Assembly: GCA_900543885.1 (NCBI GenBank)
Contig: UQTA01000060.1
Coordinates: forward strand, 1 to 18,752
Source of the DNA: an uncultured Clostridium sp.
Lineage (GTDB): Bacteria > Bacillota > Clostridia > Lachnospirales > Lachnospiraceae
Direction of reading: 5' to 3'
DNA length: 18,752 nt
Shown: piece by piece, positions 5,905 through 13,075 of the stretch
How positions within the stretch are numbered: the stretch's first letter is position 1
Layout: every line of letters starts with the position of its first letter
The notes under the pieces: generated by a model
Told to the model about the DNA's origin: nothing
The model's database searches: none
The model's input: the letters and a program-made list of their open reading frames with translations, nothing else
Program-made: the position numbers and the translations under genes

Positions 5905-8388
5905 TTAAGCTTTTACTGCTGCATTTTTCTTTCTGGCAGCTGCTCTCTTTTTTACTGTAAAAGTAAGCTTTCCTTCTTCGCAGCCCACTTCTATACCTGT
6001 GCTCTTTCTGATCTTGCCGTCTAAGATTTCCTCTGCCATCTTGTCCTCTAACATGCTCTGAATGGTACGGCGCAGCGGTCTTGCACCATATTTCTCATCA
6101 TACCCCTTATCAATAAGCAGCTCTTTTGCAGCTTCATTTACAGTAAGTGCAATGCCTAACTGTTCTTTGCATCTCTTTTCAATGCCCTTTAACATAATAT
6201 CGGCAATACCCTTCATGTGTTCCTTGGTCAGCTGATGGAAAACGATGATCTCATCAATACGGTTTAAAAATTCCGGTTTGAACAGGCGTTTTACTTCTTC
6301 CATAACCCGGCCTTTCATAAACTCGTGATCTGCCTTTGCGTCCGTAGCAACACCAAATCCCAAGCGTTTCGGAGCAATGATATTCTCTGCACCTGCATTG
6401 GAAGTCATAATGATGATCGTATTCTTAAAATCAATCTTTCTTCCCTGGGCATCTGTGATATGCCCATCATCTAATACCTGAAGCAGGATATTAAATACAT
6501 CAGGATGAGCTTTTTCGATCTCATCAAAAAGGATCACGCTGTAAGGATTCCTGCGCACCTTTTCACTAAGCTGACCGCCCTCATCATAACCAACATATCC
6601 TGGCGGTGAACCGATCATCTTGGATACACTGTGCTTTTCCATGTATTCTGACATGTCAACCCGAATCAGGGAGCTTTCTGTACCGAACATAGCTTCTGCA
6701 AGCGCCTTTGAAAGCTCTGTTTTTCCCACACCCGTAGGCCCTAGGAATAAGAAAGAACCAATAGGACGTTTAGGATCCTTTAATCCAATACGGCCTCTTC
6801 GGATGGCTTTTGATACAGCAGTTACTGCTTCTTCCTGGCCTACCACTCTTTCATGAAGAATATTCTCCAAGTTCTTAAGCCGCTCGGACTCTTCTTCTGC
6901 CAGTTTTTTCACCGGAATCTTGGTCCATCCGGCTACTACATCTGCCACTTCATTTTCCCCTACTGTCAGTTTTCGGTTTTCCTTCTCTTTTTCCCATTTT
7001 TCCAGGGTCTGCCGGATCTTATCTTTTAACTTTTCCTGTTTCTTCTTAATGTCGCCCGCTTTTTCATAAGCTTCTTCCCGGATAGCTGTCTCTTTTTCCT
7101 CTTCCAGATCATCGATCTGCGCCTCATAGTCCTTGATCTTGGCAGGTTTGGTATAATTTTGCAGACGCACTTTTGACGCTGCCTCATCGATCAGATCGAT
7201 TGCCTTATCTGGCAGGAAACGGTCATTAATATAACGGGCAGACAGCTTTACCGCCGCCTCTAAAGCGTCATCTGTGATCTCCACCTTATGATGTTCTTCA
7301 TAACGGCTGCGAAGACCCTTTAAAATAGCTATGGATTCCTCCTCTGACGGTTCTTCTACTGTAACCGGCTGGAACCTGCGCTCCAAAGCCGCATCTTTTT
7401 CAATGTACTTTCTGTATTCATCAATGGTAGTTGCACCGATCAGCTGCAGCTCCCCTCTTGCCAGTGACGGTTTTAAAATATTGGAAGCATCCAAAGCACC
7501 TTCTGCGCCCCCTGCCCCGATGATGGTGTGTATCTCATCAATGAACAGCAGTACATCTCTGGACTCTATTACCTCTGCAATGACTTTCTTAATACGCTCT
7601 TCAAATTCGCCTCTGTACTTAGAACCTGCCACCATACCGGAAAGATCAAGAGTCATAACTCTCTTATTGGCAATGGTATCCGGTACATCCCCCGCTGCAA
7701 TGCGCTGGGCCAGTCCTTCTACGACTGCCGTCTTTCCTACTCCCGGCTCACCAATAAGACAGGGGTTATTCTTCGTACGGCGGCTTAAGATCTGGATCAC
7801 TCTCTGGATCTCATGTTCTCTTCCGATCACCGGATCCAGTTTTCCATCTAAGGCCATCTGGGTCAGATTGCGGCTGAAGCTGTCAAGGGCCGGTGTAGAA
7901 CTGCCCCTTTTCCCCATGCTGCGGTTTTGCATCTCTTCCCTGGCAGATGATGCATCTTCTCCCATTGCTGCCAGAAGATCAATATAAAGCTTCTGAACGC
8001 TGATCCCCATGGTATTAAGCAGACGGCTGGCCACACAATCTCCCTCTCTTAAAATAGCAATGAGAATGTGCTCTGTGCCAATCTGCGCTGCCTTAAATCG
8101 TACTGCCTCTTTGTAACTGTTTTCTATTACACGGCGTGCTCTTGGGGTATAGGCTGCATTTTCTGCCATCTGTACGGAAGTATTGGGGGAGATCAGCTGA
8201 CTGACCAGCTCTACTACCTTTGCCTCCTCAACTCCGTTTTCCTCTAAAACCCTGGCTGCCACGCCGGTTCCTTCCTGTAAAAGGCCAATCAGCAGATGTT
8301 CTGTTCCCACATATCCGTGGTTCAGGCTTTCTGCCATTTCCACTGCCAGGCTTAAGGCCTCCTTCGCCTGTGGTGTATATCGTTCCAT
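5905..8388 (-). CDS. clpC: ATP-dependent Clp protease ATPase subunit ClpC
   Basis: An 827-residue AAA+ unfoldase. Residues 1-145 are the double Clp-N repeat, which in ClpC reads arginine-phosphate and adaptor marks. The first AAA module has Walker A GEPGVGKT at 213-220 and Walker B LLFIDEIH near 280. A middle domain with a UVR motif (about 422-457) marks ClpC rather than ClpA or ClpE. The second AAA module has Walker A GPTGVGKT at 550-557 and DEIEKAHPD downstream. Family knowledge: it unfolds McsB-tagged or damaged proteins and feeds them to ClpP. The start is ATG 8388, seven bases after AGGAGG; the frame is open to 8463 but that extension runs through the leader hairpin and is rejected. It is the last gene of the gntR-mcsA-mcsB-clpC operon, 93 bases after mcsB. 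No clear terminator follows, only an AT-rich 8-bp inverted repeat at the stop codon. Confidence 0.96.
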   Translation of the reverse strand: MERYTPQAKEALSLAVEMAESLNHGYVGTEHLLIGLLQEGTGVAARVLEENGVEEAKVVELVSQLISPNTSVQMAENAAYTPRARRVIENSYKEAVRFKAAQIGTEHILIAILREGDCVASRLLNTMGISVQKLYIDLLAAMGEDASSAREEMQNRSMGKRGSSTPALDSFSRNLTQMALDGKLDPVIGREHEIQRVIQILSRRTKNNPCLIGEPGVGKTAVVEGLAQRIAAGDVPDTIANKRVMTLDLSGMVAGSKYRGEFEERIKKVIAEVIESRDVLLFIDEIHTIIGAGGAEGALDASNILKPSLARGELQLIGATTIDEYRKYIEKDAALERRFQPVTVEEPSEEESIAILKGLRSRYEEHHKVEITDDALEAAVKLSARYINDRFLPDKAIDLIDEAASKVRLQNYTKPAKIKDYEAQIDDLEEEKETAIREEAYEKAGDIKKKQEKLKDKIRQTLEKWEKEKENRKLTVGENEVADVVAGWTKIPVKKLAEEESERLKNLENILHERVVGQEEAVTAVSKAIRRGRIGLKDPKRPIGSFLFLGPTGVGKTELSKALAEAMFGTESSLIRVDMSEYMEKHSVSKMIGSPPGYVGYDEGGQLSEKVRRNPYSVILFDEIEKAHPDVFNILLQVLDDGHITDAQGRKIDFKNTIIIMTSNAGAENIIAPKRLGFGVATDAKADHEFMKGRVMEEVKRLFKPEFLNRIDEIIVFHQLTKEHMKGIADIMLKGIEKRCKEQLGIALTVNEAAKELLIDKGYDEKYGARPLRRTIQSMLEDKMAEEILDGKIRKSTGIEVGCEEGKLTFTVKKRAAARKKNAAVKA

Positions 8389-8410
8389 TGTTGTCCTCCT
8401 TATGTCCCAT

Positions 8411-8459
8411 ATGTACTCTCGGAATCTTTTTGTACCTGAGAGAGATTCCGAAAGTACAT
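8411..8459 (-). promoter_or_regulatory. Leader hairpin B, directly upstream of clpC
   Basis: Two 17-nt arms (8459-8443 and 8427-8411) pair completely with one G-U wobble, around a 15-nt loop containing AGGUACA. The hairpin ends 22 nt before the clpC ATG and about 10 nt before AGGAGG. No U-tract follows. Sequence, loop and position match hairpin A at 938-984. It lies between mcsB and clpC, so it could set the clpC level independently of the upstream genes. Confidence 0.8.
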
Positions 8460-8481
8460 CCATATATCGTTCTGTGGAAGA

Positions 8482-9519
8482 TCAGCCGCGTATCTGCGGA
8501 AGATGTTCCCTGATATAAGCTGCTCTTACACAGTCCATCTCTTCTCTATCTAAAGGCCTGCTGGCCCACAGATTTAAATTAGCCGGTTTTATACCTACTA
8601 AAAGGCTGTATAAGCTGCTTTCTTTTTCAAAAGCGATCAGTCCATCTGTTTCTCCTGCGATCAGCTGTCCGATAAATACTCTGGCATCTTTTTCTGCCAT
8701 TTTCCGGGCATATTTTAAAACACCGTAAGATTTATAAGTCTCATCTTCCCGTTCCAGTCTTCTGCTGTTTAAAGCCGCCTTTCTTACTTTTAATTCCTGG
8801 CTGTTTAACTGGACTGCCGCTTTATTCACCAGCTCTATGATCTCTTTTTCCGAAAGACCCAACGTTCTCTGGTTGGACAGTTCATACATGTTTCCTGCAT
8901 TTTCACTGCCTTCACCGAAAATCCCCCGTATAGAGGTTCCCAGTCTTCCCATATCTGCTACAATGCTCTGAAATTTCTTTAGCTGAGACAGCATAGGCAG
9001 ATGGATCACTACGCATGCCTTAAGACCCGTTCCCATGTTGGTGGGAAATGTAGTCAGATATCCATATTTTTCATCATAAGCATAAGAAAAATGCTCATTT
9101 ATGGCATCATCCATCCCATCTGCCTTCTGCCACAGTTTTTCCAGACACAGTCCGGGAGCTAAAAGCTGCAGACGGATATGGTCATCTGCCCCCAGCAATA
9201 TGCTCTCAGACTCATCTTCTGAAAGATACAGTCGCTGCTCACAGTTTTTCTCCACGTCACACCGTTTTAGGATCCGCCGTTCCCGTAAGGCTTTCTTTTC
9301 CATCTGTCCCATGGTCTCCAATGGCCGGTAAGCAAGCTTTCTGCCTGTTTTTTCTCCCAGGTCATTTAAACCATCTCTTAAACCATCCACCAGTTTTCTG
9401 CTGCCTGCTTCATCCAGGCGGGAAGGAAATACATATTCATCCCAGTTTCTGGCAAGACGGATCCTGCTGTATATGATATTGGACGGTTCTTTTAATGTGT
9501 TTTCATACCATTTACTCAT
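8482..9519 (-). CDS. mcsB: McsB-type protein arginine kinase, with altered active-site residues
   Basis: A 345-residue phosphagen-kinase fold protein. The SRIRLARN motif near 18-25 and the SIRGIFGEGSENAGNMYELSNQRTLG segment (196-221) are typical McsB. Family knowledge: McsB phosphorylates arginines and so marks proteins for ClpCP. Three conserved sites differ here. The usual NEEDH is GADDH (110-114). The usual Cys in the (S/T)CPTNxGTG loop is Phe158 (TTFPTNMGTG). The C-terminal RDxxRA phospho-arginine site reads MDCVRA (328-333). Activity may be lowered or changed, or this may be a lineage variant. ATG 9519 lies inside the end of mcsA (8-base overlap), so the two are translationally coupled. 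The operon context supports the identity. Confidence 0.9.
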   Translation of the reverse strand: MSKWYENTLKEPSNIIYSRIRLARNWDEYVFPSRLDEAGSRKLVDGLRDGLNDLGEKTGRKLAYRPLETMGQMEKKALRERRILKRCDVEKNCEQRLYLSEDESESILLGADDHIRLQLLAPGLCLEKLWQKADGMDDAINEHFSYAYDEKYGYLTTFPTNMGTGLKACVVIHLPMLSQLKKFQSIVADMGRLGTSIRGIFGEGSENAGNMYELSNQRTLGLSEKEIIELVNKAAVQLNSQELKVRKAALNSRRLEREDETYKSYGVLKYARKMAEKDARVFIGQLIAGETDGLIAFEKESSLYSLLVGIKPANLNLWASRPLDREEMDCVRAAYIREHLPQIRG

Positions 9520-10132
9520 ATATATGACCGTCCTTTCCTGCTTTCAGTGCCCTGATCTTATCTCTGCACGCAGCAGCCATTTCATAATCTTCTTTCTTCA
9601 AAGCATCTTTCAGCTGTTTTTCAAGGTCTGCTGCCTCTTTCCACCAGTCCGGTCTGTCTGTACTTACTTCATCTGTTTTATTTTCTGCTTCCTTAAGTAC
9701 ATCCTCAGGTACTTCTTCTTTCCTGTCTCCAACGGCTTCTTTGTCTTTTCCCGCCATGATCTTAGGTATTTTCCCCCGATGGCTCTCGCTTCCCTGAAGC
9801 TGTTTGATCTTGTCGCTGATAAACAGATCAAACACACCATAACAGTCCGGACAGCCGAAACGACTGTTCTGGACAAAATCATCAAAGCTGGTACCGCAGG
9901 TAGGACAAACCACCCGGAAACGTTCATCAGTCTCTTCTTCATCTTCCTCCAATCCCAAAAGTCCGGACAAAAGTTTTCCCAAAGGAAATTCCCCGTCCAG
10001 CAAAGCCGTATACTGTCCAAAATCCATTTCTTTCGCACAGTGCGAGCAGAGATTATGCTCTGTTTTCACTCCGTTAATGATCTCGGTATATTTAATATTC
10101 GCTTCCCGAACCTTACATTTCTCACATAACAT
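9512..10132 (-). CDS. mcsA: McsA-type zinc-finger activator with UVR motif
   Basis: A 206-residue protein. Four CxxC pairs (Cys3/6, 29/32, 76/79, 94/97) give two zinc-binding units, and a C-terminal UVR motif (about 167-200, LEKQLKDALKKEDYEMAAACRD) closes the protein. Family knowledge: McsA binds and activates McsB and helps stabilise the regulator of the operon under stress. The stretch 110-165 is a charged, probably disordered linker and is longer than I expect for Bacillus McsA. ATG 10132 follows the gntR stop by one base; its ribosome binding site (GGGAGG) is inside the end of gntR, and its own end overlaps mcsB by eight bases. This compact arrangement indicates a single mRNA. Confidence 0.92.
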   Translation of the reverse strand: MLCEKCKVREANIKYTEIINGVKTEHNLCSHCAKEMDFGQYTALLDGEFPLGKLLSGLLGLEEDEEETDERFRVVCPTCGTSFDDFVQNSRFGCPDCYGVFDLFISDKIKQLQGSESHRGKIPKIMAGKDKEAVGDRKEEVPEDVLKEAENKTDEVSTDRPDWWKEAADLEKQLKDALKKEDYEMAAACRDKIRALKAGKDGHIYE

Positions 10133-10133
10133 A

Positions 10134-10529
10134 TTAATCCTCCCGGGCCTCTATATCACGCTTTGTATACCTGTCATAGATCTCATCCACCAGCTGATGC
10201 GCTTCCTCTCTTGAGACATCACGGCAGATACCGCAGGCCAGCACCACATCCAGATTCTGACGCATCTCCTCAATGGCCTGTATCTTATCTACATCCAGAG
10301 AAACCACTGCGCCCTTTCTGCGGTCCAGCTTGACAAAACCTTCCTGGCGCAGAACGGAATAAGCTTTATTTACTGTATGCATATTGATGCCAATATGATC
10401 TGCCATCTGCCGCACAGAAGGAAGTGTATCTCCTTCCCGTATCATATCCGTTGCGATTCCCATGATGATCTGGTTGCGAAGCTGGATATAAATGGCTTCA
10501 TCACTGTTAAAATCAATTTTTAGTACCAT
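10134..10529 (-). CDS. GntR-family (YtrA-type) regulator heading the clpC operon
   Basis: A 131-residue protein. Residues 8-75 form a GntR winged helix (PIYIQLRNQI-like start reading AIYIQLRNQI, then GDTLPSVRQMADHIGINMHTVNKAY and EGFVKLDRRKGAVV). The C-terminal part is only about 50 residues, all helical in appearance, as in the YtrA subfamily. It has Cys98 and Cys101-type residues in ACGIC that might sense redox state; that is speculation. The first gene of the operon is normally ctsR in Firmicutes; here it is this unrelated regulator. The start ATG 10529 is chosen over GTG 10535; both have a weak GGGG site upstream. A 19-base palindrome covers the -10 box of its promoter, which suggests self-repression. 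Confidence 0.9.
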   Translation of the reverse strand: MVLKIDFNSDEAIYIQLRNQIIMGIATDMIREGDTLPSVRQMADHIGINMHTVNKAYSVLRQEGFVKLDRRKGAVVSLDVDKIQAIEEMRQNLDVVLACGICRDVSREEAHQLVDEIYDRYTKRDIEARED

Positions 10530-10548
10530 AAACACCCCAACTTTCAGA

Positions 10549-10584
10549 GGCTGCCGCTACAATAAAACCTTGTTTGCGGCAGCC
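10549..10584 (-). promoter_or_regulatory. Leader hairpin of the gntR-mcsA-mcsB-clpC operon
   Basis: GGCTGCCGC and GCGGCAGCC pair perfectly (9 bp), with ACAA/TTGT extending the stem inside. It ends about 20 bases upstream of the gntR ATG. No T-tract follows, so simple termination is unlikely. It may be a leader control element or mRNA stabiliser. Confidence 0.65.
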
Positions 10585-10619
10585 CCATGTTCTTTTTATC
10601 TGTTAAGTTATATCTGTTC

Positions 10620-10638
10620 TACTGATAGTATAACAGTA
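10620..10638. promoter_or_regulatory. Candidate operator palindrome
   Basis: TACTGATA-GTA-TAACAGTA: two 8-base half-sites of form TACTGnTA / TAnCAGTA around a 3-base centre, with one mismatched pair per arm. It covers the -10 box of the gntR operon, where a bound repressor would block transcription. Binding by the GntR protein encoded next door is inferred. Confidence 0.5.
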
Positions 10639-10655
10639 TTTTTCCCCTCCGTCAA
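10627..10655 (-). promoter_or_regulatory. Promoter of the gntR-mcsA-mcsB-clpC operon
   Basis: TTGACG (10655-10650), a 17-base spacer and TATACT (10632-10627) with TGT just before the -10. It lies 30 bases beyond the glpK stop, with no terminator between, so some read-through from glpK is possible. Confidence 0.8.
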
Positions 10656-10685
10656 GAGTTTGTCATCTGTTATTTGGGTGTTATG

Positions 10686-12182
10686 TTACAGTTCTTTTGC
10701 CCATCCGTAGGAATATTTTACAGCCTTATTCCAGCCATGAATCCGTTTTTCTCTCTCAGCATCTGTGATCTGAGGCTGAAAAGCCTTATCCATAGCCCAG
10801 TTCTTAAGAATATTTTCTCTGCTGCTCCAGTAACCAACTGCAAGACCTGCCAGATACGCAGCTCCCATAGCTGTGGTCTCTACACACTTTGGCCGGTTCA
10901 CCGGTGCATTACTAATATCTGCCTGTGTCTGCATGAGAAAGTCATTGGCACTTGCACCGCCGTCAACCTTAAGAGCAGCAAGTTCAATACCTGAATCAGC
11001 CTTCATAGCTTCCAAAACATCATTAACCTGGTATGCAATGGATTCCAATGTGGCACGGATGATATGATATTTATTCACACCACGTGTGATCCCTACAATA
11101 GTCCCCCGTGCATACTGATCCCAGTGAGGTGCTCCCAATCCTGTAAACGCCGGTACAACATAGCAGCCATTGGTATCTTTTACTTTCTGGGCCATATATT
11201 CGCAGTCCGGTGCAGAATCGATCAGTTTTAACTCATCACGAAGCCACTGGATGGCAGCACCTGCAACGAAAATAGAGCCTTCCAGTGCGTAATTGACTTT
11301 GCCGTCTAATCCCCAGGCAATGGTAGTCACAAGGCCATTTTGGGAAAAGATCGGCTTTTCTCCCGTATTCATCAGCAAAAAGCAGCCGGTTCCATACGTG
11401 TTCTTTGCCTCGCCTGCTTTAAAGCAGGTCTGTCCAAATAACGCAGACTGCTGATCACCTGCTGCACCTGCAATAGGAATGGCACCTCCAAGATAGGAAG
11501 GATCTGTTTTGCCATAAACACAGCTTGAGGGCTTTGGGGTTGGAAGGATACATTTTGGGATATCCAGTTCTTCAAGAATCTCATCATCCCACTGCAGCGT
11601 ATTAATATTAAACAGCATGGTGCGGGATGCATTGGAGTAATCCGTTACGTGAACTGCCCCTTTTGTAAGCTTCCAGATCAGCCATGTCTCAACAGTTCCA
11701 AATAATAATTCTCCTTTTTCTGCCTTTTTTCTTGCATCCGGCACATGATCAAGGAGCCATTTTACCTTTGTCCCGGAAAAATAAGCATCGATCACAAGAC
11801 CTGTTTTCTCCCTGAATTTTTCTGTCAGGCCTTTTTCTTTTAAACTGTCGCAGTATTCAGAGGTTCTGCGGCACTGCCATACAATAGCATGATAAACAGG
11901 CTCTCCGGTAGTCTTATCCCAGACGATGGTCGTTTCACGCTGATTTGTGATCCCAAGTGCTGCAATATCTGCCGCTACTGCTCCGATTTTGTTCATTGCC
12001 TCCACTGCAACGCCTAACATACTTGCCCAGATCTCATCTGCATCATGTTCCACCCATCCCGGCTTAGGGAAATACTGGGTAAATTCTCTCTGGGCCACAC
12101 TGCACATCTGGCCTTTTTCATTAAACAGGATACAGCGGTTGCTGGTGGTCCCCGCATCCAGTGCCATTACATACTTTGCCAT
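10686..12182 (-). CDS. glpK: Glycerol kinase
   Basis: A full-length 498-residue FGGY-family kinase. Motifs include the N-terminal phosphate loop DAGTTSNR, ITNQRETT, the glycerol-binding WQCRR region, and KVDGGASANDF near residue 410. It phosphorylates glycerol to glycerol-3-phosphate in the cytoplasm. In many Gram-positive GlpK proteins a His in a YHFFG loop just before the PIAG(V/A)AGDQQ motif is phosphorylated by HPr; here that position is Ser (DPSYLGGAIPIAG), so activation by HPr is unlikely. ATG 12182 lies three bases after the stop of the uridine phosphorylase gene, with AGAGGGA overlapping that gene's end, so the two genes are co-transcribed. No glycerol facilitator or dehydrogenase gene is next to it. 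Confidence 0.96.
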   Translation of the reverse strand: MAKYVMALDAGTTSNRCILFNEKGQMCSVAQREFTQYFPKPGWVEHDADEIWASMLGVAVEAMNKIGAVAADIAALGITNQRETTIVWDKTTGEPVYHAIVWQCRRTSEYCDSLKEKGLTEKFREKTGLVIDAYFSGTKVKWLLDHVPDARKKAEKGELLFGTVETWLIWKLTKGAVHVTDYSNASRTMLFNINTLQWDDEILEELDIPKCILPTPKPSSCVYGKTDPSYLGGAIPIAGAAGDQQSALFGQTCFKAGEAKNTYGTGCFLLMNTGEKPIFSQNGLVTTIAWGLDGKVNYALEGSIFVAGAAIQWLRDELKLIDSAPDCEYMAQKVKDTNGCYVVPAFTGLGAPHWDQYARGTIVGITRGVNKYHIIRATLESIAYQVNDVLEAMKADSGIELAALKVDGGASANDFLMQTQADISNAPVNRPKCVETTAMGAAYLAGLAVGYWSSRENILKNWAMDKAFQPQITDAEREKRIHGWNKAVKYSYGWAKEL

Positions 12183-12185
12183 TTT

Positions 12186-12965
12186 TTATCCCTCTTTATC
12201 CTTTTTTATAAGATTTGCAATAGCATCTACTGCCACTTTTACAGATCGTTCTGTATCATGGCACTGGATATCCTCTAATCCCATTCCTCGTCTGGTCTGG
12301 TTTCCAAGAACCAGCAGCACAGTTCCAATACGGACTTTCCGTACCGCTGCCACAATATACAATGTCGCAGATTCCATTTCACTGGCAAGAGCGCCGCAGG
12401 CACACCAGGCTTCCCATTTACTCTTCAGTTCACCTTTTATAGGCATACTGTCCGGATCTAGCTGACCATAGAATGAATCCTTACAGTGGACCACACCTAC
12501 ATGATATGAATATCCGTCTGCTTTTGCCGCCTCACAAAGGGCATTTACCACACCTACATCTGCCACAGCCGGAAATTCAATGGGCGCATATTGAAGTCCC
12601 GTTCCTTCCATGCGGATCGCTCCGCTTGCGATCACCAGATCACCGCCTAATACATCCTTATCCATACCTCCACAGGTTCCGGTACGTACAAAACACTCTG
12701 CTCCGCAGTGGATCAGCTCTTCCATAGCGATGGCTGCAGATGGTCCTCCAATACCAGTACTGCAGACGCTGACCATTTCCCCCTCCAGTTCTCCTGTATA
12801 AATGGTGTATTCACGATTAGACGCAACAAAACGCGGATGATCCAGGTATTTTGCGATTTTTTCACATCTTCCCGGATCTCCCGGCAATATCACATAACGT
12901 CCCACATCTCCCGGCCGTATCTTTAAATGATATTCTTCATTTCCCACACTATATGCAACTGGCAT
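12186..12965 (-). CDS. udp: Uridine phosphorylase (nucleoside phosphorylase I family)
   Basis: A 259-residue NP-I phosphorylase. The phosphate-binding GDPGR is at 29-33, CSTGIGGPS near 68-76, Arg94 in FVRTGT, and the ribose-binding EMES at 196-199. The stretch LQYAPIEFPAVAD matches E. coli Udp closely, which favours uridine over purine nucleosides. It splits uridine with phosphate into uracil and ribose-1-phosphate. The E. coli base-binding pair Gln166/Arg168 is Gln168/Asp170 here, so base preference should be tested before naming the substrate with certainty. ATG 12965 has AGGAGGGG five bases upstream. The promoter at 13046-13075 lies partly within the mobAB end. It is the first gene of a two-gene unit with glpK. 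Confidence 0.88.
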   Translation of the reverse strand: MPVAYSVGNEEYHLKIRPGDVGRYVILPGDPGRCEKIAKYLDHPRFVASNREYTIYTGELEGEMVSVCSTGIGGPSAAIAMEELIHCGAECFVRTGTCGGMDKDVLGGDLVIASGAIRMEGTGLQYAPIEFPAVADVGVVNALCEAAKADGYSYHVGVVHCKDSFYGQLDPDSMPIKGELKSKWEAWCACGALASEMESATLYIVAAVRKVRIGTVLLVLGNQTRRGMGLEDIQCHDTERSVKVAVDAIANLIKKDKEG

Positions 12966-13045
12966 AATAACCCCTCCTTGTATCTGCTACCTGTTGTACC
13001 CATAAATCTGCTGTAATTCAGATGTTTCACGAATTTTCTGTCTTT

Positions 13046-13075
13046 ATTTTACCATACCTATATATGTTCCGTCAA
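13046..13075 (-). promoter_or_regulatory. Promoter of udp-glpK, inside the 3' end of mobAB
   Basis: TTGACG (13075-13070), an 18-base spacer and TAAAAT (13051-13046) with an extended TGG. The -35 and part of the spacer are the last codons of mobAB. The leader is about 75 bases. Confidence 0.7.

Noticed and set aside
7331..7987. Long plus-strand frame opposite clpC
   Set aside because: Shadow of a well-conserved clpC region; no start signal and no recognisable protein.
8389..8463. 25-residue N-terminal extension of ClpC
   Set aside because: It is translated from the leader hairpin; ClpC normally starts at MERYTPQA and AGGAGG points to ATG 8388.
10600..10685. CtsR or HrcA (CIRCE) operator at the stress operon
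   Set aside because: No GGTCAAA heptad pair and no TTAGCACTC-type inverted repeat was found.
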